In this document: positions 17,425 through 25,548 of the stretch, one piece after another
Layout: each line of letters starts with the position of its first letter
How positions within the stretch are numbered: the stretch's first letter is position 1
Source: DTU013 sp964512095
Lineage (GTDB): Bacteria > Bacillota > Clostridia > Acetivibrionales > DTU013
Length of the DNA stretch: 64,000 nt
Reading direction: 5' to 3'
Assembly: GCA_964512095.1 (NCBI GenBank)
Contig: CAZEIH010000015.1
Location: forward strand, 8,864-72,863
Translations under genes and position numbers: made by a program
Notes under the pieces: model-generated
Databases searched by the model: none
What the model was told of the DNA's origin: nothing
What the model saw: the letters and a program-made list of their open reading frames with translations, nothing else

Positions 17425-18168
17425 ATGAAAAAGCTTTTATATTTATTTATATGTGTGACAATAATTCTGGCGATTGCAGTAGGCTGCTCGAGCCTAATTA
17501 CAGCTACACCGGATGAAACTGGAGCGGGAGCAGAAGCAGGCAATGCGGCAAAAGATAGAGTCGGAGTACAGTCGGATAGCGGCGATTCGGAAGCAGATAG
17601 CCCGGGTTCGGGAGCAGAAGCAGGCAATGCGGCAAAAGATAGAGTCGGAGTACAGTCGGATAGCGGCGATTCGGAAGCGGATAGCCAAGGAACGGAAGCA
17701 GATAACGGCCAAGGAACTAATGGTTCTGCATCACTCAATTCCACACCCGATTCCACTGCCGATGATACGACTGACTGGAAGCCCACAGCTTTTGAGACTG
17801 TAAACAACTTTGATGGCGTATCCATGGAAGTTAGGAGTGGTACTATTGCCCCCACCGGATTGACACTTACGTTTATAAATCAAACGGATAGTGAATGTAT
17901 ATATGGAGAATATTTTGTAATAGAGAAGAAAATCGCCGGAAGCTGGTATCAGGTACCTATCGTAATAGAAGGAAACTATGGATTTGAATCTATCGGATAT
18001 AGTCTGGAACCTAAAGGCGAAAGCGAATGGACTTCGGATTGGAAATGGATCTATGGGAGCCTCGACCTGGGTGAATACCGAATAGTGAAAGATATTTCGG
18101 ATTTCAGAGGAACAGGGGATTATGATAAATACTATCTGGCTGCTGAATTCAAAATCGAGGTTCAATAG
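17425..18168 (+). CDS. Lipoprotein with an 84-base internal duplication and Ig-like C-terminal domain
   Basis: A 247-residue lipoprotein. The signal sequence ends in VGCSS (lipobox about residues 15-19). Residues about 33-92 hold two near-identical copies of a 28-residue unit (GAEAGNAAKDRVGVQSDSGD...), encoded by an 84-base tandem duplication (copies beginning near 17527 and 17611). After a Ser/Thr-rich linker, residues about 130-247 look like a small beta-sandwich (GLTLTFINQT, YFVIEKKIAGSWYQVP, GEYRIVKDI), resembling bacterial Ig-like domains often found in Clostridia surface proteins. The duplicated unit is probably a spacer. Function unknown. Confidence 0.7.
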   Translation: MKKLLYLFICVTIILAIAVGCSSLITATPDETGAGAEAGNAAKDRVGVQSDSGDSEADSPGSGAEAGNAAKDRVGVQSDSGDSEADSQGTEADNGQGTNGSASLNSTPDSTADDTTDWKPTAFETVNNFDGVSMEVRSGTIAPTGLTLTFINQTDSECIYGEYFVIEKKIAGSWYQVPIVIEGNYGFESIGYSLEPKGESEWTSDWKWIYGSLDLGEYRIVKDISDFRGTGDYDKYYLAAEFKIEVQ

Positions 18169-18210
18169 ATAACGGCGGTAGGTATTAAGACTTAAGCATA
18201 TGGAGGATAT

Positions 18211-18585
18211 ATGTCAGTAGACGAAATCATTAGCTATTGTCTTGGGAAAAACGGTGCATATGTAGATTTTCCTTTTGGAGATATTCCAATGTGCATCAAA
18301 GTGGCAAATAGGCTGTTTGCTCAGATATATCCCAAGCCGGAGGACTACAAAATAACTCTCAATTGTGACAGGGGTATGGGAGAGATATTACGAAACAGAT
18401 ATCCGGACATGGTTGTTCGTGGTTATCACTGCCCGCCCATACTCCAGCCATATTTTAATACGGTTTATCTGAATAAGGGGATTTCTGATGACGAATTAAG
18501 GTCGATGATCGACCACTCATATACTATAGTGGTAGGAAAGCTACCAAAGAAGATAAGAATGAGCCTGAGTGCGAAATCTGAATAG
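18211..18585 (+). CDS. MmcQ/YjbR family protein
   Basis: A 124-residue single-domain protein of the MmcQ/YjbR family (CyaY-like fold), proposed to bind DNA. It shows the family pattern: an N-terminal YCLGKNGAYVDFPFG, then a central strand pair and the C-terminal helix beginning DDELRSMIDHSYTIVVGKLPKK. Full length. The start follows a GGAGG site by 5 bases. A deleted relic of the same region occurs at 13409-13500. Confidence 0.82.
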   Translation: MSVDEIISYCLGKNGAYVDFPFGDIPMCIKVANRLFAQIYPKPEDYKITLNCDRGMGEILRNRYPDMVVRGYHCPPILQPYFNTVYLNKGISDDELRSMIDHSYTIVVGKLPKKIRMSLSAKSE

Positions 18586-18883
18586 AAACCTCTACAATAG
18601 ATAAATGGGAATATTTAGTAAGTCTAGTGATAAAACGGTCAATAGAACTAGATGAATGGGTCAAAATTCTAATGACTACTTCTATAAAATAGGTCTGAGT
18701 TTTCTCAGCGATTATTTGGCTTGTGCAACCGACAATAAAATGATAAGCTATACAACAAAAAGCTTCCTACCCTAACAAAAACATAAGAGTCACCATACTG
18801 TAATGACCAGGGATGAGACGCTGGCTCCGCCAGTGATAGTAAAAATTTGATCTGATTTTCATTGATTTCGGAGGTGTGTTGAG
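18586..18883. other. Intergenic region before the HAD phosphatase
   Basis: About 300 bases. The first part (18605-18645) is shared with the relic at 13446-13500. A small hairpin (CTGGC-TCC-GCCAG) lies near 18822-18834. No gene is supported. Confidence 0.45.
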
Positions 18884-19687
18884 ATGATAAGAATGCTTGT
18901 GCTTGATCTTGATGAGACACTGCTACGTACTGACAAAACAATTTCTTCACATACACAGGAAGTATTAAAAAAAGCCCAAAAAGCAGGAATAAAGATAGTC
19001 TTTGCAACAGCAAGACCTTATAGGGCAATAAAGCATTTGATGGATCAGGTGAGTTGCGATACAGCGGTTTACCATAACGGTGCCTCGGCATTGCTGGATG
19101 GAGTCAGAGTAGAAAACAGTTACAGTATTCCTGTCGCAGATGCAGTGTTTATACTTCAGACCTTGAAAGCAAGATATCCTGGCAAAAAGTTAGCTGTCGA
19201 GATAAATGACAAGATCCATTCCAACTTTGATGTAGTAAATATATGGGGAAAGACACAAAAAGAAAGAGAGATACTTGAGGCGACAACAGTTTGGACTGAT
19301 TTTTCTGATCTTCCCCAAATTGATGCCGACAAGATCATAATAGAAATCAATTCTGAGAAGGAGTATGATGAGATAAAGACTCTTATGTCAGCTGATATGT
19401 ATGCTCAGCTTTCAGATGGAAAGACATTATGCCTTGTAATGCACAGGGATGCCACAAAGCTCAATGCAGTAAAGCGTCTTGCAATGATTCTGGGTGTTGC
19501 CAGAGATGAAATGGCGGCTTTTGGTGATGACTATAATGATGTCGAAATGATAAGATATTGCGGTACAGGTGTTGCTATGGGCAATGCAATCGAAGAGGTA
19601 CGCAAGGTAGCTGATGCGGTGACTGCTACCAACAATGAAGATGGTGTCGCCAAATATATTATGGAGAATATTTTTCGCATGATGTAG
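18884..19687 (+). CDS. Cof-type HAD-IIB family hydrolase
   Basis: A 267-residue sugar-phosphatase-type HAD protein. Motif I is VLDLDETLLRTD (about residues 5-16, nucleophile Asp), motif II FATARP (about 44-49), and motif IV FGDDYNDVEMIRY (about 210-222), followed by GVAMGNAIEEVRKVAD. The cap lies between motifs II and III as in subclass IIB. Such enzymes dephosphorylate sugar phosphates or flavin-related compounds; the substrate is not predictable. Start ATG with AGGTGTGTTGAG upstream. Confidence 0.9.
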   Translation: MIRMLVLDLDETLLRTDKTISSHTQEVLKKAQKAGIKIVFATARPYRAIKHLMDQVSCDTAVYHNGASALLDGVRVENSYSIPVADAVFILQTLKARYPGKKLAVEINDKIHSNFDVVNIWGKTQKEREILEATTVWTDFSDLPQIDADKIIIEINSEKEYDEIKTLMSADMYAQLSDGKTLCLVMHRDATKLNAVKRLAMILGVARDEMAAFGDDYNDVEMIRYCGTGVAMGNAIEEVRKVADAVTATNNEDGVAKYIMENIFRMM

Positions 19688-19974
19688 TTCTTGGTAATCA
19701 TTGTTGTGTAGAAGCTTTTGAATAAATCATATTATAGTTACGACGTACATATTGAAGAGTAGGCAGTAATATGTTATGATTTTTGAAGCAACTGACAGAA
19801 GTCAGCAAATAGTTTCTCATTATGTCAGCACACTAGTTGAATTTTATTACTAACAGTACCACGAAGGTATTAGCGTTTCTTGAAGGGAACATTTGAAGAG
19901 GCGTAATCTGCGTGGTTTTTTATGTGGCTGCGCCTCAGGCATACATAAAATATTTGAATTGTGAGGGAAGCTGA
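19688..19974. promoter_or_regulatory. Leader with a terminator-like stem before the ECF transporter gene
   Basis: About 290 bases of non-coding sequence. ACCACG (19858-19863) and CGTGGT (19911-19916) can pair around a 47-base loop with internal pairing, and the right arm runs into TTTTTT. The layout suits a transcription attenuator ahead of a vitamin-type transporter. I could not match it to a known riboswitch class (THF, TPP, preQ1 and cobalamin motifs were looked for by eye and not seen). Confidence 0.35.
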
Positions 19975-20508
19975 ATGAAAATAGTATCAACAAGAAAACT
20001 GGTCTTTTCCGGACTTTTTATTGCTCTAGGCCTTGTATTACCTTTTCTAACCGGGCAGATTCCGAGTGTTGGGAGCAGGCTGTTGCCTATGCATATCCCT
20101 GTTTTACTGGCGGGGTTTGTCTGTGGTTGGCCATTTGCTTTGGCTGTCGGTTTCATAGTACCTCTTTTGAGGAGCGCTTTATTCGGCATGCCGCCAATGT
20201 TTCCAACTGCGGTGGCGATGGCGTTTGAACTGGCTGTGTATGGTTTTGCAGTAGGCCTTTTTTATAAGCTACTGCCAAAGAAAAATGTCTTTATATATGT
20301 ATCACTGATCATTTCCATGATTCTTGGTAGAATCGTATGGGGTTTGGTAAGCTATATTTTATTTGGCTTCGGTGAGACAGCATTCACATGGCAGATGTTT
20401 TCAGCAGGAGCAGTGGTTAATGCAATTCCAGGGATTATACTGCAGATATTGATAATACCGGCTATAGTAATAGCTCTGAAAAGAGGTAATTTGTTAAAAG
20501 ATGAGTAA
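19975..20508 (+). CDS. ECF transporter S component (substrate unknown)
   Basis: A 177-residue membrane protein with about six helices, resembling substrate-binding S subunits of energy-coupling factor vitamin transporters. Typical features are the short basic N-terminus (KIVSTRKLVFSGLFIALGLV), PMHIPVLLAGFVCGW in the first half, and a C-terminal pair of helices ending in a basic tail. The shared ECF module (two ATPases and a T subunit) is not in this window. It overlaps the next gene by 8 bases, so the transporter and a kinase-like protein are made together. That suggests uptake of a compound that is then phosphorylated. Confidence 0.83.
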   Translation: MKIVSTRKLVFSGLFIALGLVLPFLTGQIPSVGSRLLPMHIPVLLAGFVCGWPFALAVGFIVPLLRSALFGMPPMFPTAVAMAFELAVYGFAVGLFYKLLPKKNVFIYVSLIISMILGRIVWGLVSYILFGFGETAFTWQMFSAGAVVNAIPGIILQILIIPAIVIALKRGNLLKDE

Positions 20509-21769
20509 TCCTGGCAGACTTGAAGATATACTTGTCAGTCACTATAAAAAATACCCACATATGCAGATACAAGACATGGTTAAACTTGTCTATCAGAATG
20601 AATTTGCAGGAGGGCACTTAATTAGCAATGAAGTAGAAAGCCTGGAGCGTTTGGAGGAAGAGTTGTCTGGTATTTATGACGCTTCGGGTACTTCTGATAC
20701 TGAGGCTATTTACAGTGATGTGTTAAGCAGCAAGACCATTGCTTTTGAAGTACACCACGATTTATCCGATAGACATCAGCTGTTTGAAGACATAGGAAAT
20801 GGATTGTGCAGACTTAATCTTCACGAGCTTATTCTTCATGGGGGAAAAGGACGAATTGTAAGCCTTGAAACAATTAACAAATTTTTTGTTTGCACTGCAA
20901 ATTCTATAAATGGCAGTATGACTAGCTTTGGAAATAAACTAGAGATTTTGCGGGATTTGTGTAAGGAAGGAAGTTTACCATATGACGTCAGTACTTTGGA
21001 TAAATATATCTTAGCAAATAAAAATATGGGCTGTCCCCCTGTAAGTCACACCCCAAGCTATCGTGAGGAATATTCTCCTGCCTATCGCGTTGTAGATTCA
21101 GTATTTAGAGATTATTTTGAGGTATTTTGCAGGATAGACACACTATTATACGGGTCCGATAAGCAACCGGCCGGTATCAAGCTTAAGACTGAGCGTGCTG
21201 TAAATGTCGCAGTGGATGGCAACAGCGGTGCGGGTAAAAGCTCACTGGCAGCTTTGCTTCAAGAGATTTATGACTGTAATGTATTCCATATGGATCATTT
21301 TTTCCTGACACCTGATCTTAAGACTGAGGAACGTCTAAAGGAGGTTGGAGGAAATGTGGATTATGTGCGGTTTAAAAATGAAGTGATTGAAGGCCTACAA
21401 AGCGGCAAAGAGTTCAGTTATCAAATATATGACTGTTCAAATGGAACGTTGGATCAAGCAGTGAGGGTTATGCCCAAAAGGCTGAACATTATTGAAGGCT
21501 CCTACAGTATGCATCCGATACTGGCAGACGTTTATGATCTTAAAATATTTCTTGGCATTGACGAAAAAGAGCAAAGTCGCCGGATTCTTGAAAGAAACGG
21601 GGCTTTCATGCATGAAAGGTTTATTTCGTTATGGATACCCCTTGAAAATCGCTATTTTTCTGATATGAATATTTCTGCTCAGTGCGATATTGTTATCTAC
21701 AATGAATCAGAAGACCCCCTACCTCTAAGCTACCTTATTCACGACAGTGAAAGCGTAGGTGGGGGATGA
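20501..21769 (+). CDS. Uridine-kinase-like P-loop protein with an N-terminal extension
   Basis: A 422-residue protein in two parts. Residues about 1-225 form an uncharacterised domain (start PGRLEDILVSHYKKYPHMQ, then YQNEFAGGHLI). Residues about 230-415 are a nucleoside-kinase-type P-loop domain: Walker A DGNSGAGKSSLA (about 238-249), HMDHFF (about 262-267), IYDCSNG, and IEGSYSMHP, where a uridine kinase would have IEGI. It overlaps the ECF S-component gene by 8 bases. The pairing suggests phosphorylation of the imported compound, possibly a nucleoside-like or vitamin-like molecule. The N-terminal domain's role is unknown. Confidence 0.75.
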   Translation: MSNPGRLEDILVSHYKKYPHMQIQDMVKLVYQNEFAGGHLISNEVESLERLEEELSGIYDASGTSDTEAIYSDVLSSKTIAFEVHHDLSDRHQLFEDIGNGLCRLNLHELILHGGKGRIVSLETINKFFVCTANSINGSMTSFGNKLEILRDLCKEGSLPYDVSTLDKYILANKNMGCPPVSHTPSYREEYSPAYRVVDSVFRDYFEVFCRIDTLLYGSDKQPAGIKLKTERAVNVAVDGNSGAGKSSLAALLQEIYDCNVFHMDHFFLTPDLKTEERLKEVGGNVDYVRFKNEVIEGLQSGKEFSYQIYDCSNGTLDQAVRVMPKRLNIIEGSYSMHPILADVYDLKIFLGIDEKEQSRRILERNGAFMHERFISLWIPLENRYFSDMNISAQCDIVIYNESEDPLPLSYLIHDSESVGGG

Positions 21770-21856
21770 ATGATTTGTAAGACAGGTATTCTCAGGGATC
21801 AGTAAAAAGCATGATGAGAGGCAGCCAAATGAGACATATGCTATTGATACAATTAA

Positions 21857-22288
21857 TTGTGCTATATCAGAAAAGTTCTCACCTCCATTGTTATAGGTAA
21901 AAATGAAGGGTTTAAGGAGAATATCGAACTAAAAAAGAAGGATAAGCAAGCTTTCGTTGGAATACCGTATGCACAGTTCATCCAATTCCTTAGCTATAAA
22001 GCAGAATCCTACGGTATTAAAATGCTATTAACTGAAGAGTCCTATACCTCAAAAGCCAGTTTTGTTGATATGGACAAATTGCCTGACTATCGCATGAAAG
22101 ATATGGATTTTTGTATATTCAGTGGTAAAAGAATAAAACGTGGTCTATATCGTACAGGTAACGGCATCTTCATTAACGCAGATTGCAATGGTTCTGGAAA
22201 CATCATAAGAAAAGTATTCCCCGATGCCTTTCAAGGTCGAGGGGATAGAGGCGTAGTGGGCACGCCAAAAGTGTTAAGCATAGCGTAA
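21857..22288 (+). pseudogene. C-terminal fragment of an IS200/IS605-type TnpB
   Basis: About 135 residues of a TnpB (RNA-guided RuvC nuclease of IS200/IS605 elements) survive: SIVIGKNEGFKENIELKKK, then TEESYTSKASFVD (the catalytic Glu), then KRIKRGLYRTGNGIFINADCNGSGN (the last catalytic Asp), ending GVVGTPKVLSIA. The N-terminal two thirds, including the first catalytic Asp, are missing and no tnpA is present, so the element cannot move by itself. The retained end is joined to a right-end hairpin (22310-22338). The sequence homology begins near 21878; upstream bases are unrelated. Confidence 0.85.
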
Positions 22289-22338
22289 GCTATGATACAT
22301 TTTGAAGCCCCCACTTCTATAAGTGGCGGGTAGTTCAC
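22222..22338 (+). ncRNA. IS605-type right end with possible omega-RNA remnant
   Basis: The 3' end of the tnpB fragment and the bases after it fold into successive hairpins: GGCGT...ACGCC (about 22250-22266), CATAGC-GTAA-GCTATG (about 22279-22294), and the right-end stem CCCACTTCTATAAGTGGCGGG (about 22311-22331), followed by TTCAC (22334-22338). In IS200/IS605 elements the guide RNA of TnpB comes from exactly this region. With TnpB truncated, it would be a leftover unless another TnpB in the genome uses it. Confidence 0.5.
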
Positions 22339-22403
22339 ATTGAAGTAGCATGTGTTTTGTATATGCAATCACTTGAAACAAAAAAAATGATCTGTTCAGG
22401 TGA

Positions 22404-22432
22404 TTGTTAACTATGCGGGTATATGGTAGAAT
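22404..22432 (+). promoter_or_regulatory. Promoter of the NYN-domain gene
   Basis: TTGTTA (22404-22409) and TAGAAT (22427-22432) are separated by 17 bases, with TGG before the -10. The gene starts 34 bases downstream. Confidence 0.6.
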
Positions 22433-22465
22433 AAGGTATCAACATGGCGAAAGGGAGGAGTACAA

Positions 22466-23233
22466 ATGTCTGACACCGCCGAACTAAGACTTGCAGTTTT
22501 AATCGATGCAGAAAATGTTCCTTATAGAAACATAAAGGGAATACTTGAGGAGGTTGCTAAATACGGCACACCGACCATAAAGAGAATATATGCTGATTGG
22601 ACAAGCTCGGGCATAGCCGGATGGAAGAATTCCCTCTTGGAAAATGCCATAACCCCAATCCAGCAATACAGCTATACTTCAGGGAAAAACTCATCCGATT
22701 CTGCGCTAATAATTGATGCAATGGATATATTGTACTCAGAGAAGGTTGACGGATTTTGCATAATATCCAGTGATAGTGACTTTACCAGGTTAGCGATGCG
22801 ACTGAGGGAAGCCGGTATGAGGGTTATTGGAATAGGGGAGCGTAAAACCCCGAGCCCCTTTATTGTTGCATGCGACAAATTTATCTACATAGAAATAATA
22901 AGCATGCATGAAAAGAATAAGGAAACAGACAATGATGAAGCTAGCAGGGAGAGTTTTATTGCACAGGATACAAAATCAAGCACGCTTGAGATTGATGAAA
23001 GATTAATTAATCTGATAGCGACTTCAATAAATGATGTAGCAGATGAAAGTAGCGGTTGGGCCTTTCTAGGTGAGGTGGGCAATCTGATCTCAAAGAAACA
23101 GCCTGATTTCGACTCTAGAAACTATGGATTTCCGAAGCTGACCCTATTGATAAAGAGTATCGGTCGTTTCGATATAGAGTATAGGAAGACAAGCAATTCC
23201 AGAATCAAGCATATTTATGTCAAAGATAAATAG
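22466..23233 (+). CDS. NYN domain protein with C-terminal OST-HTH/LOTUS domain
   Basis: A 255-residue protein. Residues about 8-145 are a NYN (LabA/DUF88) PIN-like nuclease domain with its acidic residues: LIDAENV (about 12-18), SSDSALIIDAMD (about 74-85) and IISSDSDFTRLA (about 99-110). Residues about 175-253 resemble an OST-HTH/LOTUS RNA-binding domain (GWAFLGEVGNLISKKQPDF...YGFPKLTLLIKSIGRFDIEYR). The pairing suggests an RNA-directed nuclease or RNA-turnover factor; bacterial members are barely characterised. It has its own promoter and a GGGAGG ribosome site, and stands alone next to the decayed TnpB element. Confidence 0.87.
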   Translation: MSDTAELRLAVLIDAENVPYRNIKGILEEVAKYGTPTIKRIYADWTSSGIAGWKNSLLENAITPIQQYSYTSGKNSSDSALIIDAMDILYSEKVDGFCIISSDSDFTRLAMRLREAGMRVIGIGERKTPSPFIVACDKFIYIEIISMHEKNKETDNDEASRESFIAQDTKSSTLEIDERLINLIATSINDVADESSGWAFLGEVGNLISKKQPDFDSRNYGFPKLTLLIKSIGRFDIEYRKTSNSRIKHIYVKDK

Positions 23234-23350
23234 TATATTGGGCAAAGTGGCTAGTATTCTGCGAATTTCAATTGGGAGATGCAAGCCGGATTTGTGTAGA
23301 AAGTTATACTGTTTTCTGCCTGGGATATCGACGGAATAGGGGTTGTTATA

Positions 23351-23815
23351 ATGGATACAGCAAATTTTGCTAGTCTTTTTGATGCATTCAATAAAAGGCT
23401 TTCAGAGGTCGATGGAAATATTGCAGGCATAAGGCTTTCGCAGGACAAATGGTCTTTAAAGGAAATAGTAGGACATTTAATCGATTCTGCATCAAATAAT
23501 CATCAGCGTTTTGTTAGACTTCAGCTTGGAGATTTGCTTGACTTCCCAGTATACGGGGCTGAGCAATGGATTACTGTGCAACGATATATTCAAGTGGACT
23601 GGAAGGATATTATTGCTCTCTGGAGTAGCTACAACCGTATAATACTAAAGGTGATTGAGTATATGGATGCCAATTCACTAAGTAATGTGTGGATTGTAAA
23701 TGAGGATGCGCTATCCCTCGAATATCTTGTCGATGATTATTACAAACATATGGAATGGCACATAGGACATTTTGAAGAAAGACTTAAGGAGCTCATTGAG
23801 ACTCAGGGATCCTGA
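23351..23815 (+). CDS. DinB family protein
   Basis: A 154-residue four-helix-bundle protein of the DinB/YfiT group, usually metal-binding. The three His ligands are visible: GHLIDSASNNHQRF (His about residue 38, plus a second His nearby) and the C-terminal YYKHMEWHIGHFEERL with HxxxHxxH spacing. Members include thiol transferases and DNA-damage-inducible proteins of unknown function. It stands alone; the start ATG lacks a strong ribosome site. A second DinB-type gene is at 26890. Confidence 0.82.
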   Translation: MDTANFASLFDAFNKRLSEVDGNIAGIRLSQDKWSLKEIVGHLIDSASNNHQRFVRLQLGDLLDFPVYGAEQWITVQRYIQVDWKDIIALWSSYNRIILKVIEYMDANSLSNVWIVNEDALSLEYLVDDYYKHMEWHIGHFEERLKELIETQGS

Positions 23816-23910
23816 TGGAAATATAGTCAATTTTTTGGCTGGGTTAAGTTATTTAAAATATGCTACAGGTTTGATTGAAATTGTAGACATACATTCGGAG
23901 GGCTTATGTT

Positions 23911-24540
23911 ATGGAGTTTAGCACTGTAGCTGGAGGCTGGGACACAGAAAGAAGGATAAGACGAGCAGGAATAATTGCAGATGAAATAGCTCGCTCCATT
24001 CAAATCAATGACTCTTATAATGCACTGGAATTCGGCTGTGGTACAGGTTTGGTCAGCTTGTATTTGTCAGATAGGTTCAAATATATAACACTCGTTGATA
24101 GCTCGGAGGGTATGATCGACGTTCTGAAACGAAAGATCAGAGATGCAGATATTAGTAATATGACTGCAGTACTTTCAGATATATGTAATAGGTCGGGAAA
24201 TAGTCAAGAGCAACTCCGTGCAGAGTCATTTGATGTTATTTATACATCAATGGCAATGCATCATGTCAAAGATATAATCGCACTTCTAGATATCTTCTAT
24301 AGCCTGCTTAAACCCGGAGGTTATTTGTGTATTATTGATCTGGATAGGGATGATGGAAGCTTTCACAAACTGGAGAAGGAATTCGACGGTCATAATGGTT
24401 TTGATCAGACGGCACTTAAATCGATGCTGGAAGGTTCAAGCATCAGTTGCATTTCTTCAAGGACATTCTATTCAGATAGAAAGATCATTGAATATGAGGA
24501 AGTCCCATATTCTCTTTTTATCATGATTGGAACAAAGTGA
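23911..24540 (+). CDS. Class I SAM-dependent methyltransferase
   Basis: A 209-residue methyltransferase of the UbiE/Methyltransf_11 type. Motif I is ALEFGCGTGLVSLYL (about residues 36-50), motif II LVDSSEGMIDVLKRK (about 60-74), and the post-I/III segments are FDVIYTSMAMHHVKDI and LLKPGGYLCIIDLD. A short N-terminal region (GGWDTERRIRRAG) is common in this group. The substrate is unknown. ATG with GGAGGG upstream. Copy 4 of the hairpin element lies after it. Confidence 0.9.
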   Translation: MEFSTVAGGWDTERRIRRAGIIADEIARSIQINDSYNALEFGCGTGLVSLYLSDRFKYITLVDSSEGMIDVLKRKIRDADISNMTAVLSDICNRSGNSQEQLRAESFDVIYTSMAMHHVKDIIALLDIFYSLLKPGGYLCIIDLDRDDGSFHKLEKEFDGHNGFDQTALKSMLEGSSISCISSRTFYSDRKIIEYEEVPYSLFIMIGTK

Positions 24541-24602
24541 GATCATTCAAAATATTGAGCTAGCAGATAATTAGTACTATAATAGTAATATACAACAAAG
24601 CC

Positions 24603-24728
24603 AGTCAATTCGCTTCGCTCAGGGAGTCAGGTGGAGATTGAATTCCATCTGACCAAGGAAGTTAAATAATTCGTCTTCATTCATCGCCGACCTATAGAGG
24701 ACGGTGTCTTCTGAAGACATAGATAAAA
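24603..24728 (-). repeat. Dispersed hairpin element, copy 4
   Basis: A full-length copy in reverse orientation (starts TCAATTCGCTTCGCTCAGGGAGTC, ends GTCTTCTGAAGACATAGATAAA). Stems are kept with G-U pairs (GTCAGGTGGA against TCCATCTGAC). It lies between the methyltransferase and histidine phosphatase genes. Confidence 0.9.
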
Positions 24729-24777
24729 GCATGACAAATTTCTTTATACTTTAATAATAATTATCGTGAGGGGACAA

Positions 24778-25401
24778 ATGGTAAGACTGTATATAACGCG
24801 ACATGGTGAAACACTATGGAATACACAAAAAAGGATGCAGGGGCATAAGGATTCTGAGCTGACAGACAAGGGTAAACAGCAAGCAGCCCAGTTGGGTAAA
24901 GCCCTAGAGAATGTTGAACTTGAAGCGGTGTATTCCAGCTCCAGTGGAAGGACAATCCAGACATCGCAAATATTCGTGGGGCAAAGAAGTATACCAATCA
25001 TACCGATGGACACGTTAATGGAAATAAGCCTTGGAAAATGGGAAGGTATGATCTTCTCTGATGTCGAAAGGGAATATCCTGTGGATTTCAAGAACTTTTG
25101 GGAATTCCCCCATTTATATAAGCCAATTGGAGGAGAGAATTTCATCGACGTTTTAGCTAGGTTGGGAAATACACTCAAGCTCCTTGTGGAACGACATGAT
25201 GGGAAGAATGTAATGGTCGTGACTCATGCTATTGCATTAAAGCTCATCATGATGATGGTTGAACAAAAGGAACTTAAGGAGCTATGGAGTGGAGCGTTTA
25301 TACACCCCACCAGCCTAAGCATAATCGAGGGCAGCAGTAATAGCTGGAAGGCAGTGAAATGGGGAGATGTTTCCCATTATGATTCTATTATTGATACATG
25401 A
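24778..25401 (+). CDS. Histidine phosphatase (phosphoglycerate-mutase-like) family protein
   Basis: A 207-residue phosphatase with the RHG motif at the N-terminus (LYITRHGETLWNTQKR, catalytic His about residue 9) and the second active-site His in VVTHAIALKL (about 152). YSSSSGRTIQT and EISLGKWEGM complete the family pattern. Similar proteins remove phosphate from alpha-ribazole-phosphate, phosphoserine or small sugar phosphates; the sequence does not show which. The start is ATG 24778 after GAGGGG; the GTG at 24766 precedes that site. It lies between repeat copies 4 and 5. Confidence 0.9.
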   Translation: MVRLYITRHGETLWNTQKRMQGHKDSELTDKGKQQAAQLGKALENVELEAVYSSSSGRTIQTSQIFVGQRSIPIIPMDTLMEISLGKWEGMIFSDVEREYPVDFKNFWEFPHLYKPIGGENFIDVLARLGNTLKLLVERHDGKNVMVVTHAIALKLIMMMVEQKELKELWSGAFIHPTSLSIIEGSSNSWKAVKWGDVSHYDSIIDT

Positions 25402-25474
25402 TCAATTCGCTTCACTCAGGGAATTAGGTGGAGACAGAACTATAGAGGTAAGCGTCTTCTGAAGACATGGATAA
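25401..25474 (-). repeat. Dispersed hairpin element, copy 5 (internally deleted)
   Basis: Both ends are kept (TCAATTCGCTTCACTCAGGGAATTAGGTGGAGAC and TATAGAGGTAAGCGTCTTCTGAAGACATGGATAAA). The middle, including the second arm of the GGTGGAG hairpin, is lost. It begins at the stop codon of the phosphatase gene. Confidence 0.8.
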
Positions 25475-25548
25475 ACGAGTAATTGAGTAAATATTTTTCC
25501 AAATAGATACGTTATATATGTATAAAAACTAATGAGAGGCAGTTAACT

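Noticed and set aside
19688..19974. THF, TPP, preQ1 or cobalamin riboswitch
   Set aside because: None of the conserved core sequences of these classes could be found; only a terminator-like stem is visible.
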